Positions 9,995-18,596 of a stretch of DNA of 64,000 nt are shown in pieces. Positions within the stretch are counted from its first letter, which is position 1, and each line of letters starts with the position of its first letter. Position numbers and translations under genes: made by a program. Origin of the DNA: BD1-7 clade bacterium (GTDB lineage: Bacteria > Pseudomonadota > Gammaproteobacteria > Pseudomonadales > DT-91); the NCBI GenBank assembly GCA_902705865.1, contig CACSIO010000061.1:64251-128250 (forward strand), in the 5' to 3' direction. A model generated the notes under the pieces. It searched no databases, was not told where the DNA came from, and saw only the letters and a program-made list of their open reading frames with translations.

Positions 9995-10071
9995 GGTGGG
10001 CGTAGCTCAGTTGGTAGAGCGCAGGATTGTGATTCCTGTGGTCGTGGGTTCAATCCCCATCGTCCACCCCA
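9995..10071 (+). tRNA. tRNA-His (anticodon GTG), copy 1
   Basis: The acceptor GTGGGCG pairs with CGTCCAC. The base before it is G, facing C73 as expected for the special G-1 of tRNA-His. The anticodon loop TTGTGAT reads GTG, and CCA is encoded. It matches the copy at 10519. Confidence 0.95.
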
Positions 10072-10400
10072 TTTCATCTCTTCTTTTCTTTCAGTTTTCC
10101 TCTTATCTCATTAGTTTTATCTTTAGTCTCAGTAATTCCAAATTTTATTGATATCTCGTTTGCTTTCGCTGTTGTTTGTTGTGCTCTGTTCTTGTCACTA
10201 TTGAAAGACATTGCCAATGTGAATAATTGAAGGGGCGCTTGAGATATCGGAAGTTTCGCTTTCTTAGTGAGTATTCGATTGCTCAATAAATAATCGCAAC
10301 TCATTGATAGTTAAAATAATTTTCTATAACTGTTGACTTGTTTTGGGCAAGCCATTAATATTCGCGCCTCAGTTGATGAGACATACATCATTAACTGTTT
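10072..10400. other. Spacer between the two tRNA units
   Basis: About 330 bases. The first part is T-rich on the plus strand just after tRNA-His and may end transcription. The last part holds the promoter of the second unit. A minus-strand reading frame at 10074-10304 has no recognisable features, and I do not call it a gene. Confidence 0.5.
10333..10361 (+). promoter_or_regulatory. Promoter of the second tRNA unit
   Basis: TTGACT (10333-10338), a 17-base spacer and TAATAT (10356-10361), the same elements as at 9547-9575. It is followed by the same CTCAGTTGATGAG leader motif (10368-10380). Confidence 0.8.
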
Positions 10401-10477
10401 CGGGGTATAGCGCAGTCTGGTAGCGCGCCTGCTTTGGGTGCAGGATGTCGGGAGTTCGAATCTCTCTACCCCGACCA
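10401..10477 (+). tRNA. tRNA-Pro (anticodon TGG), copy 2
   Basis: A 77-base gene identical to the copy at 9702, with encoded CCA. Confidence 0.95.
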
Positions 10478-10518
10478 TTTTCAAACTCTACTTCCCTTGA
10501 GTGTTTGAAGTCTATTGT

Positions 10519-10595
10519 GGTGGGCGTAGCTCAGTTGGTAGAGCGCAGGATTGTGATTCCTGTGGTCGTGGGTTCAATCCCCATCGTCCACCCCA
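10519..10595 (+). tRNA. tRNA-His (anticodon GTG), copy 2
   Basis: Identical to the copy at 9995, including the G-1 base and encoded CCA. It follows tRNA-Pro directly, without an Arg gene between them. Confidence 0.95.
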
Positions 10596-10739
10596 CTTTA
10601 TTCTCTTCTTTGTTTTCTTGTGTTGTCTCTCTTCATCAATCTTTAAACAATCCGTTTTAGTCTATTTGATGCTCTTGTTTACACCTTTTGCAAATCTTTA
10701 GCATGTTGCTCTTACGTACGTGCAAAGTTATCAACGGCT

Positions 10740-11423
10740 CTAAAATTGGTAGTGTATCCCAAGATTGACTGTGTGGTTTTGGGTGCTTAGATCCTGAATC
10801 TTTATGAATTCCTGATTGACCGTATATTTTACGCTGTCATCAGCATAGAGATGTGCTTGATTAAACTCATACCCTAAACGCCATATCCATTCAGGCGTCA
10901 TTGCTAATTGAAGCCCTAAGCCTGCACTGATCCCGACACCCGCCCAACTGGTGGTTTCATCGACAAAATAGAAGCGGGTTTCATTAGAAAAGCCTGTCAC
11001 GTTAAGGCCAATCTTCCCATAAAGAGCGAATATATCGGTCATTTGCCAGGTAAACTTCGGCGCGGCTGAAAAAATAACAAGGTTTGATTGGCGAGTAGTC
11101 GGGTAGAGGCTGGCGCTATAACCGCTAGCGAATGTCACCATCGCCTCGATGCCAAGCCATTCATTGAAGTTGTATCCGCCATATGGGCTTATCGCCAAAG
11201 CACTGCTGTCAAATGGCCCAGCACTGGAGTTCTTCGAATCAAGGTTATAGAGAAGGGCACCAATAGAGCCCCCAACATATCCACCGACCTGTTGTTTGTT
11301 TTGTAAGGAGACGGCGGGCGTTGGCTGCGTTGTTTCAGGCTCAGTGTCGATCGCTGAGAGGGCGTTGTGTGTTACTAAAGAAAGCGCAATGCTAAGAAAA
11401 ACACTGCGGTAGTATTGAGTCAT
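10740..11423 (-). CDS. Outer-membrane beta-barrel protein (OmpA-like barrel)
   Basis: A 227-residue secreted protein. Residues 1-24 form a signal peptide ending SLVTHNALSA. The rest alternates polar and hydrophobic residues with repeated glycine-aromatic strand ends (VGGYVGGSIGALLYNL, WLGIEAMVTFASGY, LYGKIGLNVTGF, WAGVGISAGLGLQLA, WRLGYEFNQAHLY) and finishes HTVNLGIHYQF. The terminal Phe is the usual outer-membrane insertion signal. This fits an eight-stranded OmpA-like barrel without a peptidoglycan-binding domain. Its role cannot be told from sequence. It is a single gene, with the tRNA cluster downstream. Confidence 0.75.
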   Translation of the reverse strand: MTQYYRSVFLSIALSLVTHNALSAIDTEPETTQPTPAVSLQNKQQVGGYVGGSIGALLYNLDSKNSSAGPFDSSALAISPYGGYNFNEWLGIEAMVTFASGYSASLYPTTRQSNLVIFSAAPKFTWQMTDIFALYGKIGLNVTGFSNETRFYFVDETTSWAGVGISAGLGLQLAMTPEWIWRLGYEFNQAHLYADDSVKYTVNQEFIKIQDLSTQNHTVNLGIHYQF

Positions 11424-11492
11424 GATTCGTCCCTGACACCTTGTTGTAGCGGTGTTATTGTCCGGTTTTATCCACCTCGAAAGTATAGTCGC

Positions 11493-11855
11493 CTATTGGG
11501 GATCGTTCGGGCAGGTAGGAATTCGAAGAATCGCGAAGAGGCTGATTGCGATGATCAGAAGCCCAATAGATTTCATGGTCGCGCCGGGCAGTACAAAAAG
11601 TACCGAGAAACCTGCAAACACAACAACGGATGTAATCGCGACGATTTTAATTTGGGGACTGACGCAGCGTTTATCTTCCCAATCCTGCAAAATCGGGCCA
11701 AATATCGGATTGTTCATAAGCTTTGCATGCATCGCCGGTGAGCTTTTAGCAAAGCACATGGCGGCCAGCAACAGAAATGGCGTTGTTGGTACTAGTGGCA
11801 ATAATATGCCGATAAACCCCAATCCGACGAATAACAGGCCCAACAGTCTTAACAT
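11493..11855 (-). CDS. YbaN family (DUF454) inner-membrane protein
   Basis: A small membrane protein of about 120 residues resembling YbaN/DUF454. The start MLRLLGLLFVGLGFIGILLP, followed by LVPTTPFLLLAAMCFAKSS, is the characteristic N-terminal part, with the conserved P-T-T-P-F-L-L-L-A-A stretch. Next come a soluble segment with PIFGPILQDWEDKRCVSPQIK and two further hydrophobic helices. I set the start at the ATG at 11855, which has GAGG 7 bases upstream; an ATG 14 codons earlier is in frame. The function of the family is not established. Confidence 0.8.
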   Translation of the reverse strand: MLRLLGLLFVGLGFIGILLPLVPTTPFLLLAAMCFAKSSPAMHAKLMNNPIFGPILQDWEDKRCVSPQIKIVAITSVVVFAGFSVLFVLPGATMKSIGLLIIAISLFAILRIPTCPNDPQ

Positions 11856-11950
11856 TCCAGCACCTCTATGTTTCAAGATGCCAAGGATACCCGTCACGGG
11901 TATCAGTTGCTAGCGAGATGTTGAGCCGCTTCGGCGTTCTTTGCGTTTGA

Positions 11951-14173
11951 TCAAATCGTCTCTGTGATCCCGGACCAACTGCCAGAATCAATGTCGCCGG
12001 TAGCACGGTTAACGCTGACCGGAATCCCCGTCAGATGCACCATTCCAGAGATTTTTTCGATATTTTCCGGCCCGTCTGATGCCAGGATATTGACGTTTAC
12101 GCCGGATAGCTTGCTAGCGACTGAAAGCCCTTTGGCTTGTTGATGCCCCCAGCCATGTTGCATTGCAGCAGTTCCGGGCATTAAATCACTACTCAGTTTG
12201 ACCGGAAGCCTGACCTTTCCTGCGGTTGATTCGACGTCGACAGGGTCGCCGTTTTGCACACCTTTAGCCTCTGCGTCCAATGGGTGTAGGTATAGATAGT
12301 TAGTTTGGTTATGGCGGCCGTTGGTTAATTCTTCAACATTTTGTGTCCAGGAATTATGTGTGCTGTGGACGCGTTTGGATATGAGTCGCAGCTGACCGCT
12401 AGCCTGTGTCGCTTTTTCAGCATTGAATATATCGTTCAGGTGATGCGCCTCCGCAATAAATTCGCTGGGGGCAAGACGTATCTTTCGATCATCGAACAAT
12501 GGGCGTGTGCTGAGAAAGTCACCAGGTATAGCGCCACCGAGTGGCTTTCCGTCGGGCTGGGCTGCGACCGATTTGAAACTCCCATTCTTGGATAGACGCA
12601 GCATCAAGTCGAGGATGAATTTTTGTGGGATGCCCGTGTTTTTCCCCATGCTTGTGAGGCGGTTTCCTTGTTCCATCGCACGTAACGCGATTTGCAGCCC
12701 CTTGTTGTTAAACAGGCTTACGCCGCACGCTTTTGCCAGCTCAAAGTAAATCGTTGCCTCGTCTTTCTGCTCGCCTTGAATAGGCACGATCGCATCGGTT
12801 GCTGCAAGGTAGGGCTTGGATTGCATGCCAAGAAATAGTGGGAATATAAAAGGGAGGTCTGGTCGTTGTAATGGCGAAGTCGCCGGCAGTACATAATCGG
12901 CCATACTCGCTGTTTCGTTCATATAGATATCGGTGACCACTAACATTTCTAACGATTCAAATGCCTTTTTCAAGCGTTCGCCGTTTGCCATGGTCAATAG
13001 CGGGTTGCCACCGGTTACAAACAGACTTTTAATTTGATCGGTACCTGGCGTTAAAATTTCGTCTGCCAGTATGCCGCCGGGGAACCCTCCATTTAATTCT
13101 CTGAACCCACCAATGCGAGAGCGTTTGCTACGCATAAATAAATCGTTTTTACGCGCGAATTCGGGGAAGTCGAAGATTCCGCGCCCAACTAACGTGCCAC
13201 CTTTTCGATCAAGGTTTCCAGTGATGGCATTGATGCATTCGGCGAGCCAATGAGATAACGTGCCGTTTTTTCCCATACCAAGGCCGGTACCGGTAACGAT
13301 GGCGGCTCCGTTCGCGGTAACAAACGTGTTCACAATGTCTCGCATTTCATCTGCCGGGATGTTGGTGACTTCGAACGCTTTTTCAGGTGTCCAATCCTGG
13401 CTGAGTTCACGTAAGGATTCCAAGCCGGTCATGTGTTGTTGGATATGTTGTGTGTCGATAGCGTGGTTAGCAAATATCTCATTGAGAAACGATAGAAAGA
13501 AAAAAACGTCTGTATTTGGTCGAATGAAATGATGCTCAGTTCCGACTTTGGCCGATTCTGTTAAGCGTGGGTCGATAAAAATTGTTTTGGCGCCTCGTGC
13601 TTTGAGCTCTTTTAAGCGCTTAACCGGGTGTGCAACTTGTAAGAAGGTCCATTTGCTGACGACGGGGTTAGTGCCGATGACTAACATGCATTCAACATTA
13701 TCGAGATCAACGAACGGTTGGAAGAACGGGAAACCATACATCTCGGCGGCAGACGCAAAACGGTTTGCGCAATCCTGCGTTGAAGATGAGTAGATATTGT
13801 GGGATTCAAGGCCTTGCATGAATCCTTCTGCGAAGATTGGGTGGAGTATACTGAACCCGGCTGCTGTACCCACGTACATCGCAGTTGATTGTTTCGAAAC
13901 CTTTCGTTGGCGTTTGACGTTCGCGCCAATTTCCTTGAAGGCTTGTTCCCATGATATTTCTACAAAAGAATCCCCCTGACGTTTCAGCGGGTGAGTCAGT
14001 CTGTCGCCAGAATCATACATTTTGTGCTGGTATAGCCCCTTCATGCATGAAAACCCCAATGTACCGATATGCGATTTATTAGGGCGGATGTTTTCTATCT
14101 GGCCGTTATCTATATCGACTTCTAAGCCGCAAGACGATTCGCAGATTCTGCAGAAGGTATGTTTTGTTTCCAT
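11951..14173 (-). CDS. Molybdopterin-dependent oxidoreductase (formate dehydrogenase-like superfamily)
   Basis: A cytoplasmic Mo/W-bisMGD oxidoreductase of the DMSO reductase superfamily, about 740 residues. The N-terminus has the 4Fe-4S motif CRICESSC...FSCMKG (Cys 8, 11, 15, 43). The Mo ligand is probably Cys135 in STQDCANRF. The later segments VIGTNPVVSKWTF, GTGLGMGKNGTLSHW, FVTGGNPLL and the C-terminal molydopterin-dinucleotide-binding domain (YLHPLDAEAKGVQNGDPVDV) are in the usual order. No Tat signal is present, and no redox-partner subunit lies nearby, so the electron acceptor is unknown. The ATG at 14173 has AAGAAG 9 bases upstream and is preferred over starts at 14215 and 14182. The substrate cannot be assigned. 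Confidence 0.88.
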   Translation of the reverse strand: METKHTFCRICESSCGLEVDIDNGQIENIRPNKSHIGTLGFSCMKGLYQHKMYDSGDRLTHPLKRQGDSFVEISWEQAFKEIGANVKRQRKVSKQSTAMYVGTAAGFSILHPIFAEGFMQGLESHNIYSSSTQDCANRFASAAEMYGFPFFQPFVDLDNVECMLVIGTNPVVSKWTFLQVAHPVKRLKELKARGAKTIFIDPRLTESAKVGTEHHFIRPNTDVFFFLSFLNEIFANHAIDTQHIQQHMTGLESLRELSQDWTPEKAFEVTNIPADEMRDIVNTFVTANGAAIVTGTGLGMGKNGTLSHWLAECINAITGNLDRKGGTLVGRGIFDFPEFARKNDLFMRSKRSRIGGFRELNGGFPGGILADEILTPGTDQIKSLFVTGGNPLLTMANGERLKKAFESLEMLVVTDIYMNETASMADYVLPATSPLQRPDLPFIFPLFLGMQSKPYLAATDAIVPIQGEQKDEATIYFELAKACGVSLFNNKGLQIALRAMEQGNRLTSMGKNTGIPQKFILDLMLRLSKNGSFKSVAAQPDGKPLGGAIPGDFLSTRPLFDDRKIRLAPSEFIAEAHHLNDIFNAEKATQASGQLRLISKRVHSTHNSWTQNVEELTNGRHNQTNYLYLHPLDAEAKGVQNGDPVDVESTAGKVRLPVKLSSDLMPGTAAMQHGWGHQQAKGLSVASKLSGVNVNILASDGPENIEKISGMVHLTGIPVSVNRATGDIDSGSWSGITETI

Positions 14174-14537
14174 GCTGAGCATCTTCTTAGTATTGGTCTG
14201 AGCCAACCCTATCAATATCGTTCGGTAGTACTCTCATCTATATGGATGAGGAAGTAATGGCGGGGCATAATGGCTGTACTTACTTATATTGGGTTTCGCT
14301 AAGTAATTGAAATATAGAGAGTAAATCAATTTTATTGGTTTTGGCTAAAACCATGTCTTAATAAAGTTACTCAATCGTAATCAATAGGTAACCAGATTTG
14401 GTGTGATAGCCACAGTGCTGATAATCATTCTTGAGGAAATTACGCGGAGTATAGTAAGAAGTGTGGTGCGTGGAGAGGGGAGGTTGAAGAAAGGGGTATC
14501 TGCATAATCTACAGTCAGATACCCTCGAAAATGATGC
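14174..14537. other. Intergenic region between the ABC exporter and the molybdopterin gene
   Basis: About 360 bases separating two minus-strand genes. It holds a terminator-like hairpin behind the exporter and, presumably, the promoter of the molybdopterin oxidoreductase. I see no gene here. Confidence 0.5.
14491..14524 (-). terminator. Terminator-like hairpin after the type I secretion ABC gene
   Basis: A perfect 9-bp stem (14494-14502 with 14516-14524) and a 13-base loop, 14 bases past the stop codon. On the minus strand it is followed by a pyrimidine-rich tract rather than a pure T-run. Confidence 0.55.
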
Positions 14538-16832
14538 TTAAGCCAAATCAGGTGCCGCGTCAAAATCGCCATTTTCGGCACCAGTGTCGTTTTGTGGGAC
14601 ACCACTGTCATCAACTTTGATACCACGCGTTCCCATTTGTTTTTTCCAGAGCTCGGCGTAACGGCCACCTTTCTCGAGAAGTTGGTAATGGGTTCCTTCT
14701 TCGGTAATCTCGCCATCTTCAACGGTGATGATCCGGTCGGCATTACATATTGCTGACAATCGGTGGGCAATAATCATCACGGTACGGCCCTGAGATATAG
14801 AGGCGAGGTTATTCTGAATGATTTCTTCCGACTCTGCATCAAGCGCAGATGTTGCTTCATCGAAAATCAAAATACGAGGGTCGGTAATCAATGCTCTCGC
14901 TATCGCCATACGCTGACGTTGGCCACCGGATAGGTTGCCACCACGTTCGTCGATAAGAGTGTCATAACCCTCTGGTAGCTTAAGAATAAACTCATGAGCG
15001 CCCGCCAGCTTTGCAGCATGGACTATGTCTTCCATGCTGCGGGTAGGATCAGAAAGCGTGATGTTTTCACGTACAGTACGTTTAAACAGAATGTTCTCCT
15101 GCAAAACAACGCCTATCTGACGTCTTAACCATGCGGGGTCAACCAATGCAAGGTCGACGCCGTCAACCATTACACGACCAGCCTCTGGAACATACAAACG
15201 TTGAACCAGTTTCGCTAACGTGCTTTTACCGGAGCCCGACGGGCCAACGATACCAATGACTTCGCCGGGTTCGATTTCGAGGCTGACTTTTTTCAAAATT
15301 TCCGGGCCGTCTGCACGATATCGAAAGATGATGTCTTCGAAGGCAATTCGTCCTTCTATTTGCGGAGGGTTGGCTCGGTCTGGGCTGTATTGAGGTTCGG
15401 TCGGTGTATTCAGAATGTCACCGAGGCGTTCAACTGATATGCGCATTTGTTGGAAATCCTGCCAAAGCTGCGATAAACGCAAGATAGGCATGGCAACACG
15501 TCCGGCGAGCATATTGAAGGCGACTAATTGACCGACAGATAGATCATTCGCGATAACCAGATTAGCACCGATGAACAGTACTAAGACTGTTGTTATTTTG
15601 TTGACGAATTGTACTGCTTGCGACCCAAAATTACCGAGCATATTAGCCTTGAAGCCTGCAGATACATAGGAGGCTAACAGTTGCTCCCAGTGACGCTGCA
15701 TCTGCGGTTCAAGTGCCATGGCCTTGAGTGTTTCGACGCCGGTGACGCTCTCTACAAGGAACGATTGGTTTTCTGCTCCACGTTTAAATTTTTCGTCGAG
15801 GCGGGTGCGTAACATAGGCGTCACAAATACTGAAATTAGCAGGTAAAACGGTAGTGACATGGCGACGATAAGCGTAAGTGTCGGAGAATAAATGTACATA
15901 ACGATGAAAAAGACAATCGTGAAGAAGGTATCAATCATCAAGGTTACTGACGACGACGTCAGAAACTGGCGTATATTTTCAAGCTCACGTACACGAGCAA
16001 CAGATTGGCCGACAGAGCGACTCCCAAAGTAAGCCAAGGGTAGGGCTAATAGATGCCTAAATAGCTTAGCGCCCAGCTCTACGTCTACTCTGTTTGCCGT
16101 ATGCGAGAATATATATGTTCGAATACCGCCGACCATCACCTCGAAGAGAGATATCGTCGCCATACCAATAACCATAACTTCGAGGGTGCTTAGGCTTTTA
16201 TGTACAAGAACTTTATCGATAACGACTTGAAAAAAGAGAGGGGTAATCAGTGCAAACATTTGAAGCATAAATGCTGCGATGAGAACCTCGCCCAACATCT
16301 TGCGATATTTCATTAATGCGGGGATAAACCAGGTGACATCAAAGCTCTGACCAGACCCTGGCAACTGACTTCGGCTGGTCATCAGGATCAGTTCGCCAGT
16401 CCAGAGTTCGTCGAGCTCTTCTAGGGATAACTTGGTTGGGCTCTGCTCATCGGGTCGGTGAATCAATGCGTCCGTTTCATTCACTTTCGCCAATAGAAAG
16501 AAGCGACCGTCGTGATCTTGAGCAATAGAAGGGAGTGGGGTATTGATTAACTTATCAAGTTTGACCTTGGTTTTCTTGGCTTTTACCTTGATGCGCTTGC
16601 TCAGAAGCAGAATATCTCCGGCGTTGACCGGCGCTCTTCCTTTGCCAAGATTGTGCTTGAACTGTTCCGGGTCTGCGGGAATGCGAAGGAACTTCAGCAT
16701 TAATATGAAGCAAGCGAGACCCGAATCAAATTCGGATTCGGCGTTTTCTGTACCGTCCGAACCGCCTTCTTGCAGCGGTTCTTGGCCGGGTAGTTCCTGC
16801 ATTCCGTCTGCAGTTGCGTCTATATCTGCCAT
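14538..16832 (-). CDS. Type I secretion system permease/ATPase (HlyB-like)
   Basis: The inner-membrane ABC exporter of a type I secretion system, 764 residues. Order: a C39-like domain (about 34-150), a six-helix membrane domain (about 170-450), and an ATPase with GPSGSGKST, the signature LSGGQRQRMAIARAL and LIFDEATSALD. The C39-like domain lacks the catalytic Cys: the peptidase motif C-G-x-A-C reads S-G-L-A-C at residues 37-41, as in the degenerate domains of HlyB-type exporters for RTX proteins, which bind but do not cleave substrate. HlyD follows upstream on the same strand. No TolC and no RTX substrate are present in the window, so both must be encoded elsewhere. Confidence 0.93.
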   Translation of the reverse strand: MADIDATADGMQELPGQEPLQEGGSDGTENAESEFDSGLACFILMLKFLRIPADPEQFKHNLGKGRAPVNAGDILLLSKRIKVKAKKTKVKLDKLINTPLPSIAQDHDGRFFLLAKVNETDALIHRPDEQSPTKLSLEELDELWTGELILMTSRSQLPGSGQSFDVTWFIPALMKYRKMLGEVLIAAFMLQMFALITPLFFQVVIDKVLVHKSLSTLEVMVIGMATISLFEVMVGGIRTYIFSHTANRVDVELGAKLFRHLLALPLAYFGSRSVGQSVARVRELENIRQFLTSSSVTLMIDTFFTIVFFIVMYIYSPTLTLIVAMSLPFYLLISVFVTPMLRTRLDEKFKRGAENQSFLVESVTGVETLKAMALEPQMQRHWEQLLASYVSAGFKANMLGNFGSQAVQFVNKITTVLVLFIGANLVIANDLSVGQLVAFNMLAGRVAMPILRLSQLWQDFQQMRISVERLGDILNTPTEPQYSPDRANPPQIEGRIAFEDIIFRYRADGPEILKKVSLEIEPGEVIGIVGPSGSGKSTLAKLVQRLYVPEAGRVMVDGVDLALVDPAWLRRQIGVVLQENILFKRTVRENITLSDPTRSMEDIVHAAKLAGAHEFILKLPEGYDTLIDERGGNLSGGQRQRMAIARALITDPRILIFDEATSALDAESEEIIQNNLASISQGRTVMIIAHRLSAICNADRIITVEDGEITEEGTHYQLLEKGGRYAELWKKQMGTRGIKVDDSGVPQNDTGAENGDFDAAPDLA

Positions 16833-16918
16833 TGTGATTCCATCCAGTCTGCTCTTCGATATCGCGTGAGACTCGGCCTAATACAGCTACGACGGACCAA
16901 ACGATCGTGTGTTATAAA

Positions 16919-18316
16919 TTAGCGCTCTTTGAATGTCTCGCCTTTCAGTTTCAATAGCGGTGATAAGAAGAATTCGATCAATCTTCGATCACCTGTTTTT
17001 ATCTCAGCACTGCCTTGCATGCCCGGCGTAAGGTTGACAGATTTGGCGCCGACGTTGACGGCCTGGGCTTCTATTTTTACCAGCGTGTTGTAAACCAAAC
17101 CGAGCTTTTTATCGGCAACAGCATCGGACGACAGCCGAGCAATTTGACCATTGATCACACCAAATTTGGTATAAGGAAACGCTTCGAGTTTAACTTGCAC
17201 TTTATCGCCCTGATTCACATAACCGATATCTCGGTTAAGGATTTTCCCTTCGAAAATCAGCTCAACGTCGTCAGGTACGATAATCATTAGCGGTTCGGCG
17301 GGTTTAACAACGCCACCTAACGTGGTGAGTTTGGATTGCTGTACTGTGCCAGCAACCGGGGCAGCCACCTTGTGTTCTTTATCTTGTTGCTTGGCTTTGA
17401 TGAGGTCGCCTCGTCGCAACACAACTTGGTTTTCTTGTTTGGAGATATTGTTGAGTATCTTGGCGCGAAATTCAGCCTTGGTCGTTACGATGTCACTATC
17501 GATAGATTTGATCGCGGCCTTTGCTCTGGCAATGTTCTTTTTCTCAATACCTAACAGTTGAGCTTGTTCAATGTACTGGCGTTTGATATCGAGATATTGT
17601 ACTTCTGCTGAAATGCCTTTCTCACGTAATTCGTCGTAGGCGGTCAGCTTTTTCTTTAAGATTGGCAAGATTTCACGTGTTTGTGCCAGCCTGCTTTCGG
17701 CAACTTCAACCTCGGCATCTTTTTCTAACCGTTGTTTAAGAAGAGTGTCCACCTTGGCCTCATGTTCTGCAATCTGTCCGGCGATCAGCTCACGTTCAGT
17801 TGCAATTTTTTCTTCAGGGCTATCTTTAGGGGGCTTAAACTCAGGTTTGTTGGTATCGATGTATGCGAGTAGTCCCTTCCAGTGTGCCAAGTCTAACTCA
17901 GCGGCAATTAGGCGATCGGAGGCTTGCTTCTTGTTGGTATCGGCATCAGTGGTATCAAGCTCGACCAGTAGGTCGCCTTTCTTTACTCTGTCTCCATTGC
18001 GAACATGAATTCGCGTTATAACACCGCCCTCGCTAGTCTGGACTGTTTTTACATAGCCTTTGGGAATGAGCTTGCCTTGAGCAATTGCGACAATATCTGT
18101 CTTGCCGAAGATGGCCCAGATAACAGCAATAATAAAGAGCACGATAAGTACCCACATCAGATATCGTCCACCACGGGACGCGGGTTTTTCGACGATCTCC
18201 AGCGCAGCAGGCAAGAACTCTTCGTGTATGTGCTTTTCGTTTTTTCTATGGTCTTCAGAAACCTGAGACCATGATTCCTTCATAATTTTCAAATGCCGAA
18301 GCAGACCGTCGAACAT
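16919..18316 (-). CDS. Type I secretion membrane fusion protein (HlyD-like)
   Basis: The periplasmic adaptor linking the ABC exporter to an outer-membrane TolC channel. It has a cytoplasmic N-terminus of about 45 residues, one membrane helix (YLMWVLIVLFIIAVIWAIFG), a biotinyl/lipoyl-like segment (GVITRIHVRNGDRVKKGDLLVELDTTDAD), long coiled-coil arms and a C-terminal beta domain (LTPGMQGSAEIKTGDRRLIEFFLSPL) typical of HlyD. The ATG at 18316 has an AGGATGGAA site upstream; ATGs at 18328 and 18391 are possible alternatives. It is transcribed before the ABC gene and divergently from the ATPase operon. Confidence 0.93.
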   Translation of the reverse strand: MFDGLLRHLKIMKESWSQVSEDHRKNEKHIHEEFLPAALEIVEKPASRGGRYLMWVLIVLFIIAVIWAIFGKTDIVAIAQGKLIPKGYVKTVQTSEGGVITRIHVRNGDRVKKGDLLVELDTTDADTNKKQASDRLIAAELDLAHWKGLLAYIDTNKPEFKPPKDSPEEKIATERELIAGQIAEHEAKVDTLLKQRLEKDAEVEVAESRLAQTREILPILKKKLTAYDELREKGISAEVQYLDIKRQYIEQAQLLGIEKKNIARAKAAIKSIDSDIVTTKAEFRAKILNNISKQENQVVLRRGDLIKAKQQDKEHKVAAPVAGTVQQSKLTTLGGVVKPAEPLMIIVPDDVELIFEGKILNRDIGYVNQGDKVQVKLEAFPYTKFGVINGQIARLSSDAVADKKLGLVYNTLVKIEAQAVNVGAKSVNLTPGMQGSAEIKTGDRRLIEFFLSPLLKLKGETFKER

Positions 18317-18542
18317 AGCCGATTCCATCCTGATAGTGACTGTTGGTCTTATAAACAACATTGATCTAGGAAGGAGTGTAGACAAGCCCAAGAGGCTGCG
18401 CCTGCTGTCTCGGAAAATTCACACGCTTTTTCCGAGCAATGGTATATCCTTAAATTCTATGTCGATAGACGATTGCGTTAGCGTTCAGTTTTGTTGTCGA
18501 TTCAGAACCATTAACGTGATTACGTGTCTATGGGGTGTTGAC

Positions 18543-18558
18543 TGTGATCTTGGTCACA
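18543..18558. promoter_or_regulatory. CRP-type binding site upstream of the V-ATPase/eut operon
   Basis: TGTGATCTTGGTCACA is a perfect TGTGA-N6-TCACA palindrome and differs from the ideal E. coli CRP core at only two central bases. Its centre is 46 bases before the ATG of the first ATPase gene and 234 bases before the hlyD start. I find no clear -10 hexamer at a class I or class II spacing, so its sign of action and even its target gene are uncertain. Confidence 0.65.
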
Positions 18559-18596
18559 TGATTTTCTGCAATCAATAGCCGGGGAACCGACTCAGC

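Noticed and set aside
9865..10077. Open frames running through the tRNA genes (also 10445-10660).
   Set aside because: They read through tRNA sequence and are explained by it.
10074..10304. A 76-codon minus-strand open frame between the tRNA units.
   Set aside because: Low-complexity Lys/Thr/Ser/Asn composition, overlap with tRNA spacer and the promoter region upstream, and no recognisable motif.
11452..11913. A 153-codon plus-strand frame opposite the YbaN-like gene.
   Set aside because: The minus-strand frame has clear family motifs and a ribosome site; the plus-strand one is its shadow.
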